Shown: positions 9,039 to 18,580, numbered from the stretch's first letter. The stretch: 64,000 bases of DNA from Gemmatimonadota bacterium (GCA_002727195.1 PBWH01000026.1:130862-194861); one strand, 5' to 3'. Program-made: numbers and translations. Notes: generated by a model not told the origin, from the sequence alone.

Positions 9039-10490
9039 TTGTCGACCAATCTGCTGTTTATCACCACCGACCAGCAACGGTGGGACAGCCTGCCCTGTTA
9101 CGGGCTCGACTTCATGCAGACGCCGCACCTGGACCGTCTCGCGCGTGAAGGGACCGTCTTCGACAACTGCATCGTTCCATCCCCGGTCTGTGTACCCTGT
9201 CGCGCGGCGATCATGAGCGGTCAGTATCCTGCGACCACCGGTGTATTGGGCAACGGGGACTGGTTGCAATCGGACACCCCGGTGTGGCCGGAAGTCATCG
9301 GACGAACCCGCAAAACCGCCGCCATCGGCAAAATGCACTTCAATCCGTGGGACTCTCTCCAGGGATTCGACGAGCGCATCATGGCCGAGGACAAGCGGCA
9401 CATTTACCTCCCGGATCATCACGTACAGTTCCTGGCAGGTCATGGGATGGAGCGGCCACATCCGACGACGCTTCCCGGCTACTACGAGACCCTCGGTGCA
9501 TCGGTCACGCCACGTGATCGCAAGTTCCACGTCGACGGGTATGTTGGCGATCAGGCGGTAGCATGGCTGGAGAAGAACGGATCCGAACCGTTCGCCGCGT
9601 GGGTCAGTTTCCCTGGACCGCACGACCCGTATGATCCGCCGGAAGACATGGCCGAGATGTATGCGGACGCGCCGATTCCGGAACCTGTCGGTTCGCCTGA
9701 AGAGCTTGCCCGTAAACCGCCCGCACAGCGTTCGCGAGGCTCCGGCAGCCTGAGCAACTCGATGTTCCGGCTCGATCTTTCGCGGGCGACCACCGAACAT
9801 TACATGAAGTGGCGCCAGCACTACTATGCGAATATTTCACTGATCGACGAGGGCATCGGCAAGATGCTCAAAGCCCTGGAGGACATCGGCGCTCTCGACA
9901 ACACCTTGATCATCTTTACGAGCGACCACGGGGACGCGCTCGGCGATCACGGCCTCCCGTTCAAAGGTTTCTTCTACGACTGTATGTCACGCGTGCCGCT
10001 GATCATTCGTGGCCCGGGTGTCACGGCAGGACAGCGGGCCTCGTCGCTCATCAGCACCATCGACCTGGTCCCTCTCTTCTACAGAACGTGCGATACCGAT
10101 GCTCCCGCGACGCTACAGGGCGAAGATGTGACCCCCGCCCTAACCGACGGTACGCACTCGATTCGGGATCACGTGTTCAGCGAGATCGGTGGGCGGATGA
10201 TGGTCCGAACACAAACGCACAAGTATGCCCACTACTCAGACGCATCCGCCGAGCTTTACGATTTTGTGGACGACCCCGACGAGATCACCAACCGGGCTGG
10301 TGATGCTGGTTACGCGGCGGTCGAAGGCGAGCTCAAATCGAAACTGATCGAACACACGATGGCGTGTCAGGCCAACCGGAAGCACGCCGTGTCGGCCCCG
10401 CAGTACTGGTTGAGGAACGAACTGGAAGCAGATTACAAGCAGCAGGTGGAAACAGGCGGTGACTCGAGCTACCGTCCACCCCACCGGTAA
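9039..10490 (+). CDS. Sulfatase
   Basis: Type I sulfatase of 483 residues. It has the N-terminal metal motif TTDQQRWDS, the formylglycine precursor Cys51 in CVPCR (consensus CxPxR), GPHDPYDPPEDM, and the second metal cluster TSDHGDALGDHG near residue 310. The most likely start is TTG at 9039 with GAGG six bases upstream; an ATG-like extension to 8973 is open but has no family match. The product lacks an obvious export signal. The next gene begins 14 bases downstream on the same strand, so sulfatase and enolase-superfamily enzyme are probably co-transcribed. This fits desulfation followed by sugar-acid catabolism. Confidence 0.93.
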   Translation: MSTNLLFITTDQQRWDSLPCYGLDFMQTPHLDRLAREGTVFDNCIVPSPVCVPCRAAIMSGQYPATTGVLGNGDWLQSDTPVWPEVIGRTRKTAAIGKMHFNPWDSLQGFDERIMAEDKRHIYLPDHHVQFLAGHGMERPHPTTLPGYYETLGASVTPRDRKFHVDGYVGDQAVAWLEKNGSEPFAAWVSFPGPHDPYDPPEDMAEMYADAPIPEPVGSPEELARKPPAQRSRGSGSLSNSMFRLDLSRATTEHYMKWRQHYYANISLIDEGIGKMLKALEDIGALDNTLIIFTSDHGDALGDHGLPFKGFFYDCMSRVPLIIRGPGVTAGQRASSLISTIDLVPLFYRTCDTDAPATLQGEDVTPALTDGTHSIRDHVFSEIGGRMMVRTQTHKYAHYSDASAELYDFVDDPDEITNRAGDAGYAAVEGELKSKLIEHTMACQANRKHAVSAPQYWLRNELEADYKQQVETGGDSSYRPPHR

Positions 10491-10504
10491 CCGGAAGGAC
10501 AGAG

Positions 10505-11638
10505 ATGAAGATCACGGATGTAAAGACCACCCACTTCACAGTCATCACACGCACGGAGCGCGACACCGACGGACACGGCCATCCCGGGCCGGAGCGCGAG
10601 AACACAGCTACGATGCTGCAGATCGACACCGACGAAGGGGTCAGCGGCTACTGGTTCGGGGCCAACGCCTCGGTCATGGAGACCGTCATCAAGCCCGCCA
10701 TAGTCGGCAAAGACCCCTTTATGCGTGAAGAGATCTGGCACGACCTGAACGAACGGCAGCGCCTGAACATGGGTGTCATGTCAGACAAAGTGCTCTGCTC
10801 GGTCGACCTGGCCCTGTGGGATCTCGCCGGACGCGCCCTGGACATCCCGTGCTACAAGATGATCGGTGGCTACCGGGACAAAGTGCCCGCATACGCCAGC
10901 ACCATGTGCGGTGACGACCTCGAAAACGGTTTAGCCACCCCCGAGGACTACGCCCGATTCGCCGAGTGGGCCATGAAGCGCGGTTACCCGGCTTTCAAAC
11001 TTCACACGTGGCAGCCCCCGTACGAAGGGGCCCCAAGCGTCAAGAACGACCTAGGAGCGTGTGCGGCTGTGCGGGATGTAGTTGGTCCAGACGTGCCCTG
11101 CATGCTCGATCCTTATCACTACTACGATCGAGAAGCCGCCCTCGCACTGGCCAGGGGATTGGAGGAGCTGGACTACTACTGGATGGAAGAGCCAATGGAT
11201 GAACACAGCATGTCATCCTACATCTGGCTGACCGAGAACACCTCTCTGGCCATCTGCGGACCTGAGACGTGCGAAGGTAAGATGTATGTACGGGCGGAAT
11301 GGATCAAAGCCGGTGCGTGTGACATCAGCCGGTGTGGGGTTGGCGATGTCGGCGGTCTGACGCCCCTGCTCAAGACGATCCACCTGTGCGAATCCTACAA
11401 CATGCGATGCGAGATCCACGGAGGTGGGTTCGGCAATCTGACTGCCTTGTGTGCGATGAAGAACGGCGAGTTCTACGAGCGTGGCCTGCTCCACCCGTTC
11501 CTCGACCACGACCGGCCGGCCGAGTATCTGCACGAAGTGGCCGACCCGATGGACGAACAGGGATTCGTGCACATCTCACAGTTGCCTGGGCTGGGGATGA
11601 ACATCAACTTCGACTACATCGAGAAGAACAAAGTCTGA
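10505..11638 (+). CDS. Mandelate racemase/muconate lactonizing enzyme family protein
   Basis: Enolase-superfamily enzyme, 377 residues: capping domain in the first about 130 residues, then an (alpha/beta)7beta barrel. Catalytic positions seen are Lys in AFKLHTW (a K-x-H motif), metal ligands in MLDPYHYY, EEPMDE and GPETCEG, and His in IHGGGFGN. The family abstracts a proton alpha to a carboxylate, and sugar-acid dehydratases are the commonest activity. The K-x-H motif differs from the K-x-K and other variants elsewhere in this window, so the substrate probably differs too. A GGA-type ribosome site lies upstream of ATG 10505, shortly after the sulfatase stop. Confidence 0.9.
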   Translation: MKITDVKTTHFTVITRTERDTDGHGHPGPERENTATMLQIDTDEGVSGYWFGANASVMETVIKPAIVGKDPFMREEIWHDLNERQRLNMGVMSDKVLCSVDLALWDLAGRALDIPCYKMIGGYRDKVPAYASTMCGDDLENGLATPEDYARFAEWAMKRGYPAFKLHTWQPPYEGAPSVKNDLGACAAVRDVVGPDVPCMLDPYHYYDREAALALARGLEELDYYWMEEPMDEHSMSSYIWLTENTSLAICGPETCEGKMYVRAEWIKAGACDISRCGVGDVGGLTPLLKTIHLCESYNMRCEIHGGGFGNLTALCAMKNGEFYERGLLHPFLDHDRPAEYLHEVADPMDEQGFVHISQLPGLGMNINFDYIEKNKV

Positions 11639-11641
11639 TCT

Positions 11642-11674
11642 TGAAACACAAAAAGCACGAAGACACGGAGGTGA
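11642..11674. repeat. Purine-rich short-period repeat (gcacgaagacacg type)
   Basis: The segment contains agcacgaagacacggag and lies right after the enolase-superfamily gene. Related motifs occur at about 35361-35410 (gcacgaaggcacgaaaacg) and 46060-46095 (gcacgacgacgcgaag), each just outside a gene. Confidence 0.5.
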
Positions 11675-11780
11675 ACCGGGCCGGGGTCGATCAATCGCAC
11701 CCCGGCTCAGTTCGTCCCACCAGCCCTTGGATGACGACATCGGTTCTGAGCCCCTGCCATCCCTTCTCGGGTATCAACTT

Positions 11781-12130
11781 GTGACGGATGAATGCACCCA
11801 ACATAACGCGAACGCCTGGAACGGAATCGCCGAGATCAATTACAAGCGCACGCAGCCAGCAAGCTACTTTTCCGAAGGGAACCTCAGGCTGAACCCGTTG
11901 CTGGTCGAGACGGCGGGAGACCTAACCGGCAAGGCCCTCATCCAGTTTCAGTGCTCGACGGGTGAAGAGACAATCTCGTGGGCCATCCTCGGGGAGACGG
12001 CTACAGGGCTCGACATCAGCGACATCCAGGTCGGGCTGGCGAGAGAAAAGGCCAAAGAAGCCGGCGTCGATGCGACCTTCGTTCACGGCGATGTCATGGT
12101 ATTGCCAGACGAGATCGCAAACGGTCGACT
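11781..12130 (+). pseudogene. Truncated SAM-dependent methyltransferase
   Basis: N-terminal half of a class I methyltransferase beginning at or near GTG 11781. It includes ALIQFQCSTGEETISWA (SAM-binding motif I), TGLDISDIQVGLAREKA and FVHGDVMVLPDEI. Similarity ends abruptly after NGRL at about 12130, where a LysE-type sequence begins in another frame. The catalytic C-terminal half is missing. The arrangement points to a deletion that joined two unrelated genes. Confidence 0.7.
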
Positions 12131-12524
12131 CGCATCCCTCGATTTTCGTCTGGATCGCCGTTCTCGGCGGCGTTTACCTGAGTAAGCTCGGCATCCGTTC
12201 GCTACGCCATTCCCACGTCCCGGTATCCCGTCGATCGGAGCCTTACGCCCGAGGACTGCTGACCAGCCTGACGAATCCCAGGGCCTTTCTCTTCTTCATC
12301 GCCCTGTTCACGACGATTTCCCCACCGAGCTACCGCCGGCCGTAGGCTGGACCGCGGTCGCCGTGGTCACCCTCAACTCCTCCTCTTTTCACGCGCTGCT
12401 CGCCCTGTTCTTCTCAACGGCCCCCCAGGAGGCCTATCATAGGGCCGGACCGTGGATCGACCGAGGGGCCGGCGTTCTCTTCCTGACCATCGGTCTCTGG
12501 ATCGTCTACACCTCTTTGAGCTGA
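12131..12524 (+). pseudogene. LysE/RhtB family amino-acid exporter remnant
   Basis: C-terminal part of a LysE-type exporter. The first frame gives FVWIAVLGGVYLSKLGI and GLLTSLTNPRAFLFFIALF, the family's GxxxxxxNPKxxLF hallmark. A frameshift near 12316 then leads into AVGWTAVAVVTLNS and the last hydrophobic helix ending GLWIVYTSLS, with TGA at 12522-12524. The N-terminal helices are gone. The next gene starts one base after the stop. Confidence 0.7.
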
Positions 12525-12525
12525 C

Positions 12526-13449
12526 ATGGCACGACTCACGACACGCAGGAACCGGATTCTGCTGGGATGCGACCCTATTGACATGTGGGGCATCCGTACC
12601 GCCAGCGGCACGATGGATCAGGCGCAGACGGACCACCTAATCGACCAGCTCGACGCCTACCCGTCTCACGGCGTGAACGCACTCGCCGTCTACTACGCGG
12701 GATGCAGCGGCGGCTACTACGACCCGTTTTCACCGGACGGAGAGACGATCGACGAAGGCCATGCCGATCGGATGCGCCAGATTGCGTCAGCCTGTGAGGA
12801 ACGGGATATGGTACTCGTTGCAGGGATCTTCTATCAGCGAGCTCCCCTGGGTCTGCAAGATCGCGGCGCAATGGAGGCAGCCGTTCGATCGGTCACGGAT
12901 TCGCTGCGAGGCTGCCCGAACGTCATCATCAACATTGCCAACGAGCAGAACTCGAAGAACTGGCAGAGACACGCCCACATCATCGATATGCGTGAGCCCG
13001 AAGCCATCACCGCGCTCTGCGGGATCGTACGCGAAACCGATCCGGACCGAATCGTGGGCTGTGGTGGGTATGATCACGAGAAGAACATCCAGATCGGGCT
13101 CTCGGACACCGTCGACATGCTTCTGTTCGACACCTGTAACGATGAGCGCTCCGCGAAGCTTCACGATCGGTTCGTGGCTACCGGCATCGAAAAGCCTTTG
13201 GTGAACGTGGAACTGTTCGATGCCTGGACTAAAACCGAGACCGCGGGAGTTTACCCGGAGAAGATGAAGGCGTCTTTCCGGCGCGAGGTGGAGGCCGCGG
13301 TGGCACTTACCGGCCTCTCGGTCTTCTTTCACTCGAATTCGTGGTGTCAGGATGACGGGAACCGTTATGATCTAGCCGGACAGGGCGCCCCATCAGATCC
13401 CGGCATCCGGTGGTATTTCGAGCACGTCGCCAAGGCAAAGGGCATATGA
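12526..13449 (+). CDS. Putative TIM-barrel glycoside hydrolase-like protein
   Basis: Protein of 307 residues that I cannot assign to a named family with certainty. It reads like a clan GH-A barrel. LLGCDPIDMWGIRT is at the N terminus. An Asn-Glu pair in NIANEQNSKNW near residue 143 is well placed for the acid/base. Glu in VNVELFDAW near residue 227 is well placed for the nucleophile, and VFFHSNSWCQ comes near the end. No signal peptide is seen. The stop overlaps the next start in an ATGA arrangement, so the two are translationally coupled and probably act on the same substrate. Function is inferred from fold-like motifs only. Confidence 0.72.
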   Translation: MARLTTRRNRILLGCDPIDMWGIRTASGTMDQAQTDHLIDQLDAYPSHGVNALAVYYAGCSGGYYDPFSPDGETIDEGHADRMRQIASACEERDMVLVAGIFYQRAPLGLQDRGAMEAAVRSVTDSLRGCPNVIINIANEQNSKNWQRHAHIIDMREPEAITALCGIVRETDPDRIVGCGGYDHEKNIQIGLSDTVDMLLFDTCNDERSAKLHDRFVATGIEKPLVNVELFDAWTKTETAGVYPEKMKASFRREVEAAVALTGLSVFFHSNSWCQDDGNRYDLAGQGAPSDPGIRWYFEHVAKAKGI

Positions 13450-15362
13450 AAATTGAAGCAACGGTACCGCTGACGGAGACGCCCGAGTGGGCGGCTCTTC
13501 AGCACAAACTGATCGCAGAAATGGAACGGGCCATCCATCCGTTTCTGGAGAAGTACACCCATCCCGATGGTCGACTGATCTGGAAAGAGGGCGTCCATCA
13601 GAGCCGGGATGGCGCGGACGATTTCTACGAGAGCTTCTACAACTGGCCCTTGCTCTATCTCCTGGGAGGCGGCGACGAACTCCTCGAACTCGGGAAACGC
13701 CAGTGGGACGCCACGACACGCCTGATGGAAGAGATCGGTCACGTCGACAAAGAGTACGAGATCGGCTATGACCAATTTCACCAGAGCGAGAGCTACATCT
13801 ACTTCTACCTTCTCTGTATGGCCGACCCGGGCGATCACAAGCACCTTGAACGGGCACGCCGGTTCGCGGGGTTCTACATGAACGAGGATCCCGACGCGCC
13901 GAACTTCGACCCCGAACACAACATCATTCGTTGCTGCCACAACGGAAGCCACGGGCCACGCTGGTTCGAGAAGGCAACGCCCTATCGGTATTCTCCGGGA
14001 ATGGCCGTATACGGGATCCCGTTCCACGATCTCGAGGGCATCGATACGATAGAGGATCTGAAAGATCCGGATAAGGCTGACCGCATGGGCCAGGCCATGC
14101 ACGATCGGATGGCCCAGGGGGACGTCGCCACGAACCTGCACGTGTGCTCGCTCATCACAAACGCCTATCTGATGACGGGTGAGACCAAGTATGCGGACTG
14201 GTTGACCCGGTATGTCGACGGGTGGATCAAGCGCGCGGATGCGAACGGTGGCCTGCTGCCGGACAACGTCGGACTGGACGGGCTCGTGGGTCAGTATACG
14301 GATGGCAAATGGTATGGGAGCAGGTATGGATGGACCTGGCCACACGGCTTCTACAACATCGCGATGGCGTCCATTCTGGCGGGCATCCAGTGCTTCCTAC
14401 TGACGAAGGAGCCCAAGTATCTCGACCTCCCTCGTACCCAGATCAGGACCGTCATGGATCTCGGCAAGATGGACGACCTGGAAACGTTAAGGTCCCAGAT
14501 GAGCCTGGAACAACACTGGATCGCGCAGTTCGAGGCCCTCGAAGGTGAAGAGACGTGGGTCGTCCCTTATCGGTATGGAGACAACGGCTGGTTCGACTGG
14601 CAACCGATGGCTCCGATGTATCCAGCTGCTCTGTGGAATGCATGCGGGGACGTGCAGGACTGGGAGACCATCCTCGCGATTCGCGAGAAAGAGGGATACG
14701 ACTGGCGAAAGGTCATCTCGTTCCACGGGAAGGACGATGCCGGACACGAGCAACCCTGGATTGCGTATCTTCAGGGTGACAACCCGGACTATCCCGTGCG
14801 CGGTCTCCAGGCGAGCCTCGAGCAGGTCTACCGCCGGTGCGAACAGATCCGTCAAGACGAGACCGACCCGCGCGACAACCACATCCACTGGTGGCAGCAA
14901 CTCAACCCCGTCACGACCGAGGTGTTGATTCAGCTGACCATGGGCGCGCCACAGTTTCTCTACAACGGGGGTCTGCTTATGGCCCCGCTCAGGTATTTCG
15001 ATGCCGAGCGTAAACGCCCCGGGCTGCCCAGCGACACGGCTGCCCTGGTCAGTCGTGTGACGGGAGATGAGGTCGACGTGGAGCTGGTGAACACCAGTAC
15101 GTGGGAAGCAAAGCGGATCATCGTGCAATCAGGGACGCTGGCGGAACACCGGTTCACGCGCATCGCGTATGATCGGATGGTCAGCGAGTACCCGTCAGGC
15201 GTCGGGACCTACGCGGCTCCGAACCTGGAGACTGAAGAAGAAACGGCAGCGCCGGATGCGACCTCATTCGAGGTCGCGCTTCCGCCGGGGACCCGTGTAC
15301 GGCTGAAAATCAGGATCGAGCGGTGTGTGAACGATCCGACGTATCGATTTCCGTGGGGGTGA
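13446..15362 (+). CDS. Putative (alpha/alpha)6-barrel carbohydrate-active protein
   Basis: Large soluble protein of 638 residues without a family I can name. The central 100-450 region shows regularly spaced helices with aromatic-acidic pairs (DDFYESFYNWPLLY, YDQFHQSESYIYFYLL, HLHVCSLI-like and DWLTRYVDGWIKR), suggesting an alpha/alpha toroid like those of glycoside hydrolases. The C-terminal about 110 residues look like a beta-sandwich (VELVNTSTWEAK, VALPPGTRVRLKI). The start ATG 13446 overlaps the stop of the preceding gene by four bases. Together the two resemble a catabolic pair acting on one polysaccharide or glycoside. Substrate and catalytic residues are unknown. Confidence 0.72.
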   Translation: MKIEATVPLTETPEWAALQHKLIAEMERAIHPFLEKYTHPDGRLIWKEGVHQSRDGADDFYESFYNWPLLYLLGGGDELLELGKRQWDATTRLMEEIGHVDKEYEIGYDQFHQSESYIYFYLLCMADPGDHKHLERARRFAGFYMNEDPDAPNFDPEHNIIRCCHNGSHGPRWFEKATPYRYSPGMAVYGIPFHDLEGIDTIEDLKDPDKADRMGQAMHDRMAQGDVATNLHVCSLITNAYLMTGETKYADWLTRYVDGWIKRADANGGLLPDNVGLDGLVGQYTDGKWYGSRYGWTWPHGFYNIAMASILAGIQCFLLTKEPKYLDLPRTQIRTVMDLGKMDDLETLRSQMSLEQHWIAQFEALEGEETWVVPYRYGDNGWFDWQPMAPMYPAALWNACGDVQDWETILAIREKEGYDWRKVISFHGKDDAGHEQPWIAYLQGDNPDYPVRGLQASLEQVYRRCEQIRQDETDPRDNHIHWWQQLNPVTTEVLIQLTMGAPQFLYNGGLLMAPLRYFDAERKRPGLPSDTAALVSRVTGDEVDVELVNTSTWEAKRIIVQSGTLAEHRFTRIAYDRMVSEYPSGVGTYAAPNLETEEETAAPDATSFEVALPPGTRVRLKIRIERCVNDPTYRFPWG

Positions 15363-15429
15363 TCGGGTGGTCAGATCTGGGGATTCTGGTATGATTCGGG
15401 GCGTGGGTACGACAAAAACCAAGGACGGT

Positions 15430-15480
15430 TACGACCGTCCCTCGATACGTGCTCGAGGAAGTCGAGCCCTACTCGGGATG
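15430..15480. repeat. Dispersed hairpin element, copy 1
   Basis: Conserved flank tacgaccgtccctcgatac (15430-15448) and conserved end actcgggatg (15471-15480) surround a stem GCTCGA/TCGAGC with a 5-base loop (15451-15467). The second copy at 30816-30875 keeps both flanks and the stem length but with a different stem sequence. This copy sits immediately upstream of selO. Confidence 0.65.
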
Positions 15481-15512
15481 TGCGGCGTACACAGCGCACT
15501 CAGGTGGTCGGT

Positions 15513-17090
15513 TTGTTAGATACACTGGAATTCGATAACCGATTTACTAGAGAGCTGCCGGCTGATCCGGAATCGGAGAACTTTCGCCGTCAGGTCATGG
15601 GGGCATGCTATTCGCGCGTGCTGCCGACGCCGGTGGCCAGGCCGGAGCTGGTCGTTCACTCGCGAGAGATGGCGGAAGAGTTGGGGATCCCCGAGTCGGA
15701 CGTCTCGTCGCAGGCGTTCGCTGAGGTGTTTGGCGGGAACCGGATTGCGGACGGGATGGATCCGTTCGCGATGTGTTATGGTGGGCACCAGTTCGGGAAC
15801 TGGGCGGCTCAGCTCGGTGACGGACGCGCCATCAATCTGGGTGAGATCGTCAACGCGGAAGGCCATCGGTTGGTGCTGCAGCTGAAGGGTGCGGGGCCTA
15901 CCCCCTATTCACGCACAGCTGACGGGTTGGCGGTTCTGCGGTCCTCGGTGCGCGAGTTCCTGTGCAGTGAGGCGATGCACCACCTGGGCGTCCCCACGAC
16001 CCGGGCCCTGAGCCTCGTGCTGACAGGCGAGCAGGTCGTCCGTGACATGTTCTACGACGGGAACCCGAAAGAGGAACCGGGCTCCGTCGTCTGCCGCGTC
16101 TCCCCTTCCTTCATCCGCTTCGGCAACTTCCAGATCTTCACGTCGCGGGAGGACTTCGACGTGCTCCGCCAGCTGGTCGACTACACGATCGAGACGGACT
16201 TTCCACATCTAGGCGCCCCGAGCAAGGATACCTATCTCGCGTGGTATGACGAGATCTGTCGGCGGACTGCCGACATGATCGCTCACTGGATGAGGGTCGG
16301 GTTCGTCCATGGGGTGATGAACACGGACAACATGTCGATCCTGGGTCTGACTATCGACTACGGGCCGTATGGCTGGCTCGAGAACTTTGATCCCGACTGG
16401 ACGCCGAACACGACGGACGCGGGCGGGAAGCGATACCGGTTCGGACATCAGTCCCAGATCGCCCACTGGAACCTCGTTCAGCTCGGTCAGGCCATCTACC
16501 CACTGATCGAAGAGGTAGAACCGCTGCAGGAGGTCGTGAACGCTTATCCCAGGCACTTCGAGGCGGCGTGGCAGACGATGATGGCCGGGAAGCTCGGCCT
16601 GGGCTCCTATGTACGGAAGACGGATGACGAGCTAGTGTCCGACCTCCACACAATCCTGCAGTCGGCCGAGACGGACATGACGATCTTCTACCGCAACCTG
16701 GCCCGTGTCGAGCTGTCGGAGATCACCTGCGACGGTCCGATTCCCGAGCTACTCCGGGAGGCATACTATGTCGAGGACCAGATCACGCCCGACCTCGCCT
16801 CTCGCGTGAACCTATGGTTGCGACGCTACGCGGACCGGGTGTCGTCGGAAGGGAACGAAGCCCGCGTCGAGCTGATGCACCGAACAAACCCGAAGTATGT
16901 TCTCCGAAACTACCTGGCTCAGTTGGCGATCGACAAGGCAGAGGAAGGTGACCATACGATGATCAGCGAGTTGCTCGAAGTCCTGCGTCGTCCGTACGAT
17001 GATCAGGCGGCGATGGAGAGCTATGCAGAGAGACGCCCGGACTGGGCGAGACACAGGCCGGGCTGTTCGATGTTGTCTTGTAGTTCGTAG
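15513..17090 (+). CDS. selO: Protein adenylyltransferase SelO (YdiU/UPF0061)
   Basis: SelO-type pseudokinase that transfers AMP to protein Ser/Thr/Tyr residues, linked to redox stress in the characterised homologues. The family signatures are intact: FDNRFTRELPAD at the start, YGGHQFGNWAAQLGDGRA, QLKGAGPTPYSRTADGLAVLRSS (glycine-rich and Lys region), REFLCSEAMHHL, FVHGVMNTDNMSI (catalytic loop) and IDYGPYGWLE. About 525 residues from the TTG at 15513, which has AGGTGG six bases upstream; the GTG at 15480 would add 11 residues. Homologues often end with a Cys-rich tail, and here the last residues are CSMLSCSS, so the C terminus looks complete. Confidence 0.95.
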   Translation: MLDTLEFDNRFTRELPADPESENFRRQVMGACYSRVLPTPVARPELVVHSREMAEELGIPESDVSSQAFAEVFGGNRIADGMDPFAMCYGGHQFGNWAAQLGDGRAINLGEIVNAEGHRLVLQLKGAGPTPYSRTADGLAVLRSSVREFLCSEAMHHLGVPTTRALSLVLTGEQVVRDMFYDGNPKEEPGSVVCRVSPSFIRFGNFQIFTSREDFDVLRQLVDYTIETDFPHLGAPSKDTYLAWYDEICRRTADMIAHWMRVGFVHGVMNTDNMSILGLTIDYGPYGWLENFDPDWTPNTTDAGGKRYRFGHQSQIAHWNLVQLGQAIYPLIEEVEPLQEVVNAYPRHFEAAWQTMMAGKLGLGSYVRKTDDELVSDLHTILQSAETDMTIFYRNLARVELSEITCDGPIPELLREAYYVEDQITPDLASRVNLWLRRYADRVSSEGNEARVELMHRTNPKYVLRNYLAQLAIDKAEEGDHTMISELLEVLRRPYDDQAAMESYAERRPDWARHRPGCSMLSCSS

Positions 17091-17129
17091 GTAAGGCACC
17101 TTCACGTTGGAAGTCGAAGCGTGTGGCGA

Positions 17130-17196
17130 ATCCATATCCGGCCCTCACCTGATCTCGCCTACAGCGCGATAGTCCTCTCCCACTTCGCAGGAGAGG
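17130..17196. repeat. Degenerate hairpin between converging genes
   Basis: CCTCTCCCACTTCGCAGGAGAGG near 17171-17196 forms a short stem between selO and the minus-strand ceramidase-like gene. It could terminate both transcripts. Confidence 0.35.
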
Positions 17197-17272
17197 AGAG
17201 AACCAACCCATCGCGAAGCCCTGGCAACGGCAGATTACTACACATTCTCTATCCCAACCCCTCTGGCAATTC

Positions 17273-18580
17273 TCATTCAGTCGACTGTAAATCCTCCAGC
17301 ATCTGTATGGACGTATCCGTGATCCGTCTGCCGGATTCTTTAGCCAGCCGACACGTATAGACTGAGCGGTGCACCTCATAGCCTTGCTGATCGAATGCGT
17401 GTTCCGGACCGACATAGCCGCAGTAGCCGTTGGACAGTTCGGCGACCAGCGTGACGTCGAAGGGTGATCGATCTTTGATCTCGATCCCGAATTCGACGAA
17501 CAGCTCGGCCGGATTGGTCACGATCGCGACGTCACCGAAGGAGATCCCCATGATCTCGACGGGACAGGTGGTGTCGCCCCTTGTCTTCACCGCTTCTTCT
17601 TCGGGATCATAGCGTCTTCTCTGTCGTTCCTGGATCTCCGGTGTGTCTCCTCGGCTACCGTCCCGGCAGTATGTCGACTCTCCGTGCGGGCGATCCGGAT
17701 AGTCTTCGACCAGGGATCGAATCGTTACCATCTGGACCGGGATCGGCGATGTCGATTCCAGCGCGACTTCCACCCCACTTTTCACTGCTTCCCCGATCAT
17801 CACCGCAAGGTCGTCTCCACGTGACGGACCCTCTGCCGGGCCTGCCCAGATGACGTCGGCGCAGGGAGCCTCGATGAACGGCGTCACGAGCTGAGCACCG
17901 TATCGCGCCCTCAACGCATCGCCGATTCGGCCACCGATATCTCCGTGATATGTCCCGCTGACACAGTTGTTGTGGCAGGCGTAGTTGGTGACAATAGCGG
18001 TCGGGTATCCGTCAGGCTCAGTGAATGCGAGGATCGGCAGGACAGGGTCCGTCGGCCCGGCCGGCGGGAACGAGGCGTCGGCATTGTTTGCGCTGGACAT
18101 AACCACCAGTCCGTTCGGACGAATCAGACGGCGGTTCTTCTCATACCTGGGTGCTGACAGGTTAGCGGCTTTGACGAAGCTTGCGCGCAGGTCTCCACGC
18201 GCGTTAGCGAGCGCCTCGACGGCACCGCTGACCAAGACATCGACATACAGCGGATCCGGAAGCGCGCCGGACAGGAAGGATGGACAGCTGGCGGGGGCAG
18301 CGTGGGTATGCGTCGCTGCAAGCAGGATGTTCGAACCGGGGATACCGGTTGCACGTTCGCAGGCATCCCGGATCGTCAGCAGCAGCGGTCGATCGACAAA
18401 GGCGGAGTCGACAGAGATGATCGCGCCTTTGGTCTCACCGTCTTCAAAGGCAACCGCCTGACAGGTGAGCGGACTCGCGTCCTCGTCGAACCGAACTGGC
18501 TCGCCGTTGTAGTTCGGCAGCTCGTAGCGCGGGGTAATGTCGACGCATGCCGCCCCGGCGAGGAAGCGCTCACAGGGCAT
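17273..18580 (-). CDS. Neutral/alkaline ceramidase-like hydrolase
   Basis: Protein of 435 residues matching the N-terminal domain of neutral/alkaline non-lysosomal ceramidases. Typical pieces are AGAACVDITPR at the start, ATHTHAAPASCP near residue 95 (zinc His pair), TNYACHNNCVSGTYHGDIGG near 210 and FEIKD/AELSNGYCGYVGPEHAFD near the end. Related bacterial proteins occur in glycan-use loci, and most have not been tested on ceramide. ATG at 18580 is chosen because similarity begins there; it overlaps the aminotransferase stop by 11 bases, implying co-translation. No clear signal peptide follows this start, unlike secreted ceramidases. Confidence 0.85.
   Translation of the reverse strand: MPCERFLAGAACVDITPRYELPNYNGEPVRFDEDASPLTCQAVAFEDGETKGAIISVDSAFVDRPLLLTIRDACERATGIPGSNILLAATHTHAAPASCPSFLSGALPDPLYVDVLVSGAVEALANARGDLRASFVKAANLSAPRYEKNRRLIRPNGLVVMSSANNADASFPPAGPTDPVLPILAFTEPDGYPTAIVTNYACHNNCVSGTYHGDIGGRIGDALRARYGAQLVTPFIEAPCADVIWAGPAEGPSRGDDLAVMIGEAVKSGVEVALESTSPIPVQMVTIRSLVEDYPDRPHGESTYCRDGSRGDTPEIQERQRRRYDPEEEAVKTRGDTTCPVEIMGISFGDVAIVTNPAELFVEFGIEIKDRSPFDVTLVAELSNGYCGYVGPEHAFDQQGYEVHRSVYTCRLAKESGRRITDTSIQMLEDLQSTE

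Noticed and set aside
13365..14345. Minus-strand frame of 326 codons opposite the 638-residue protein
   Set aside because: Shadow frame; the plus-strand gene has coupled translation and protein-like composition.
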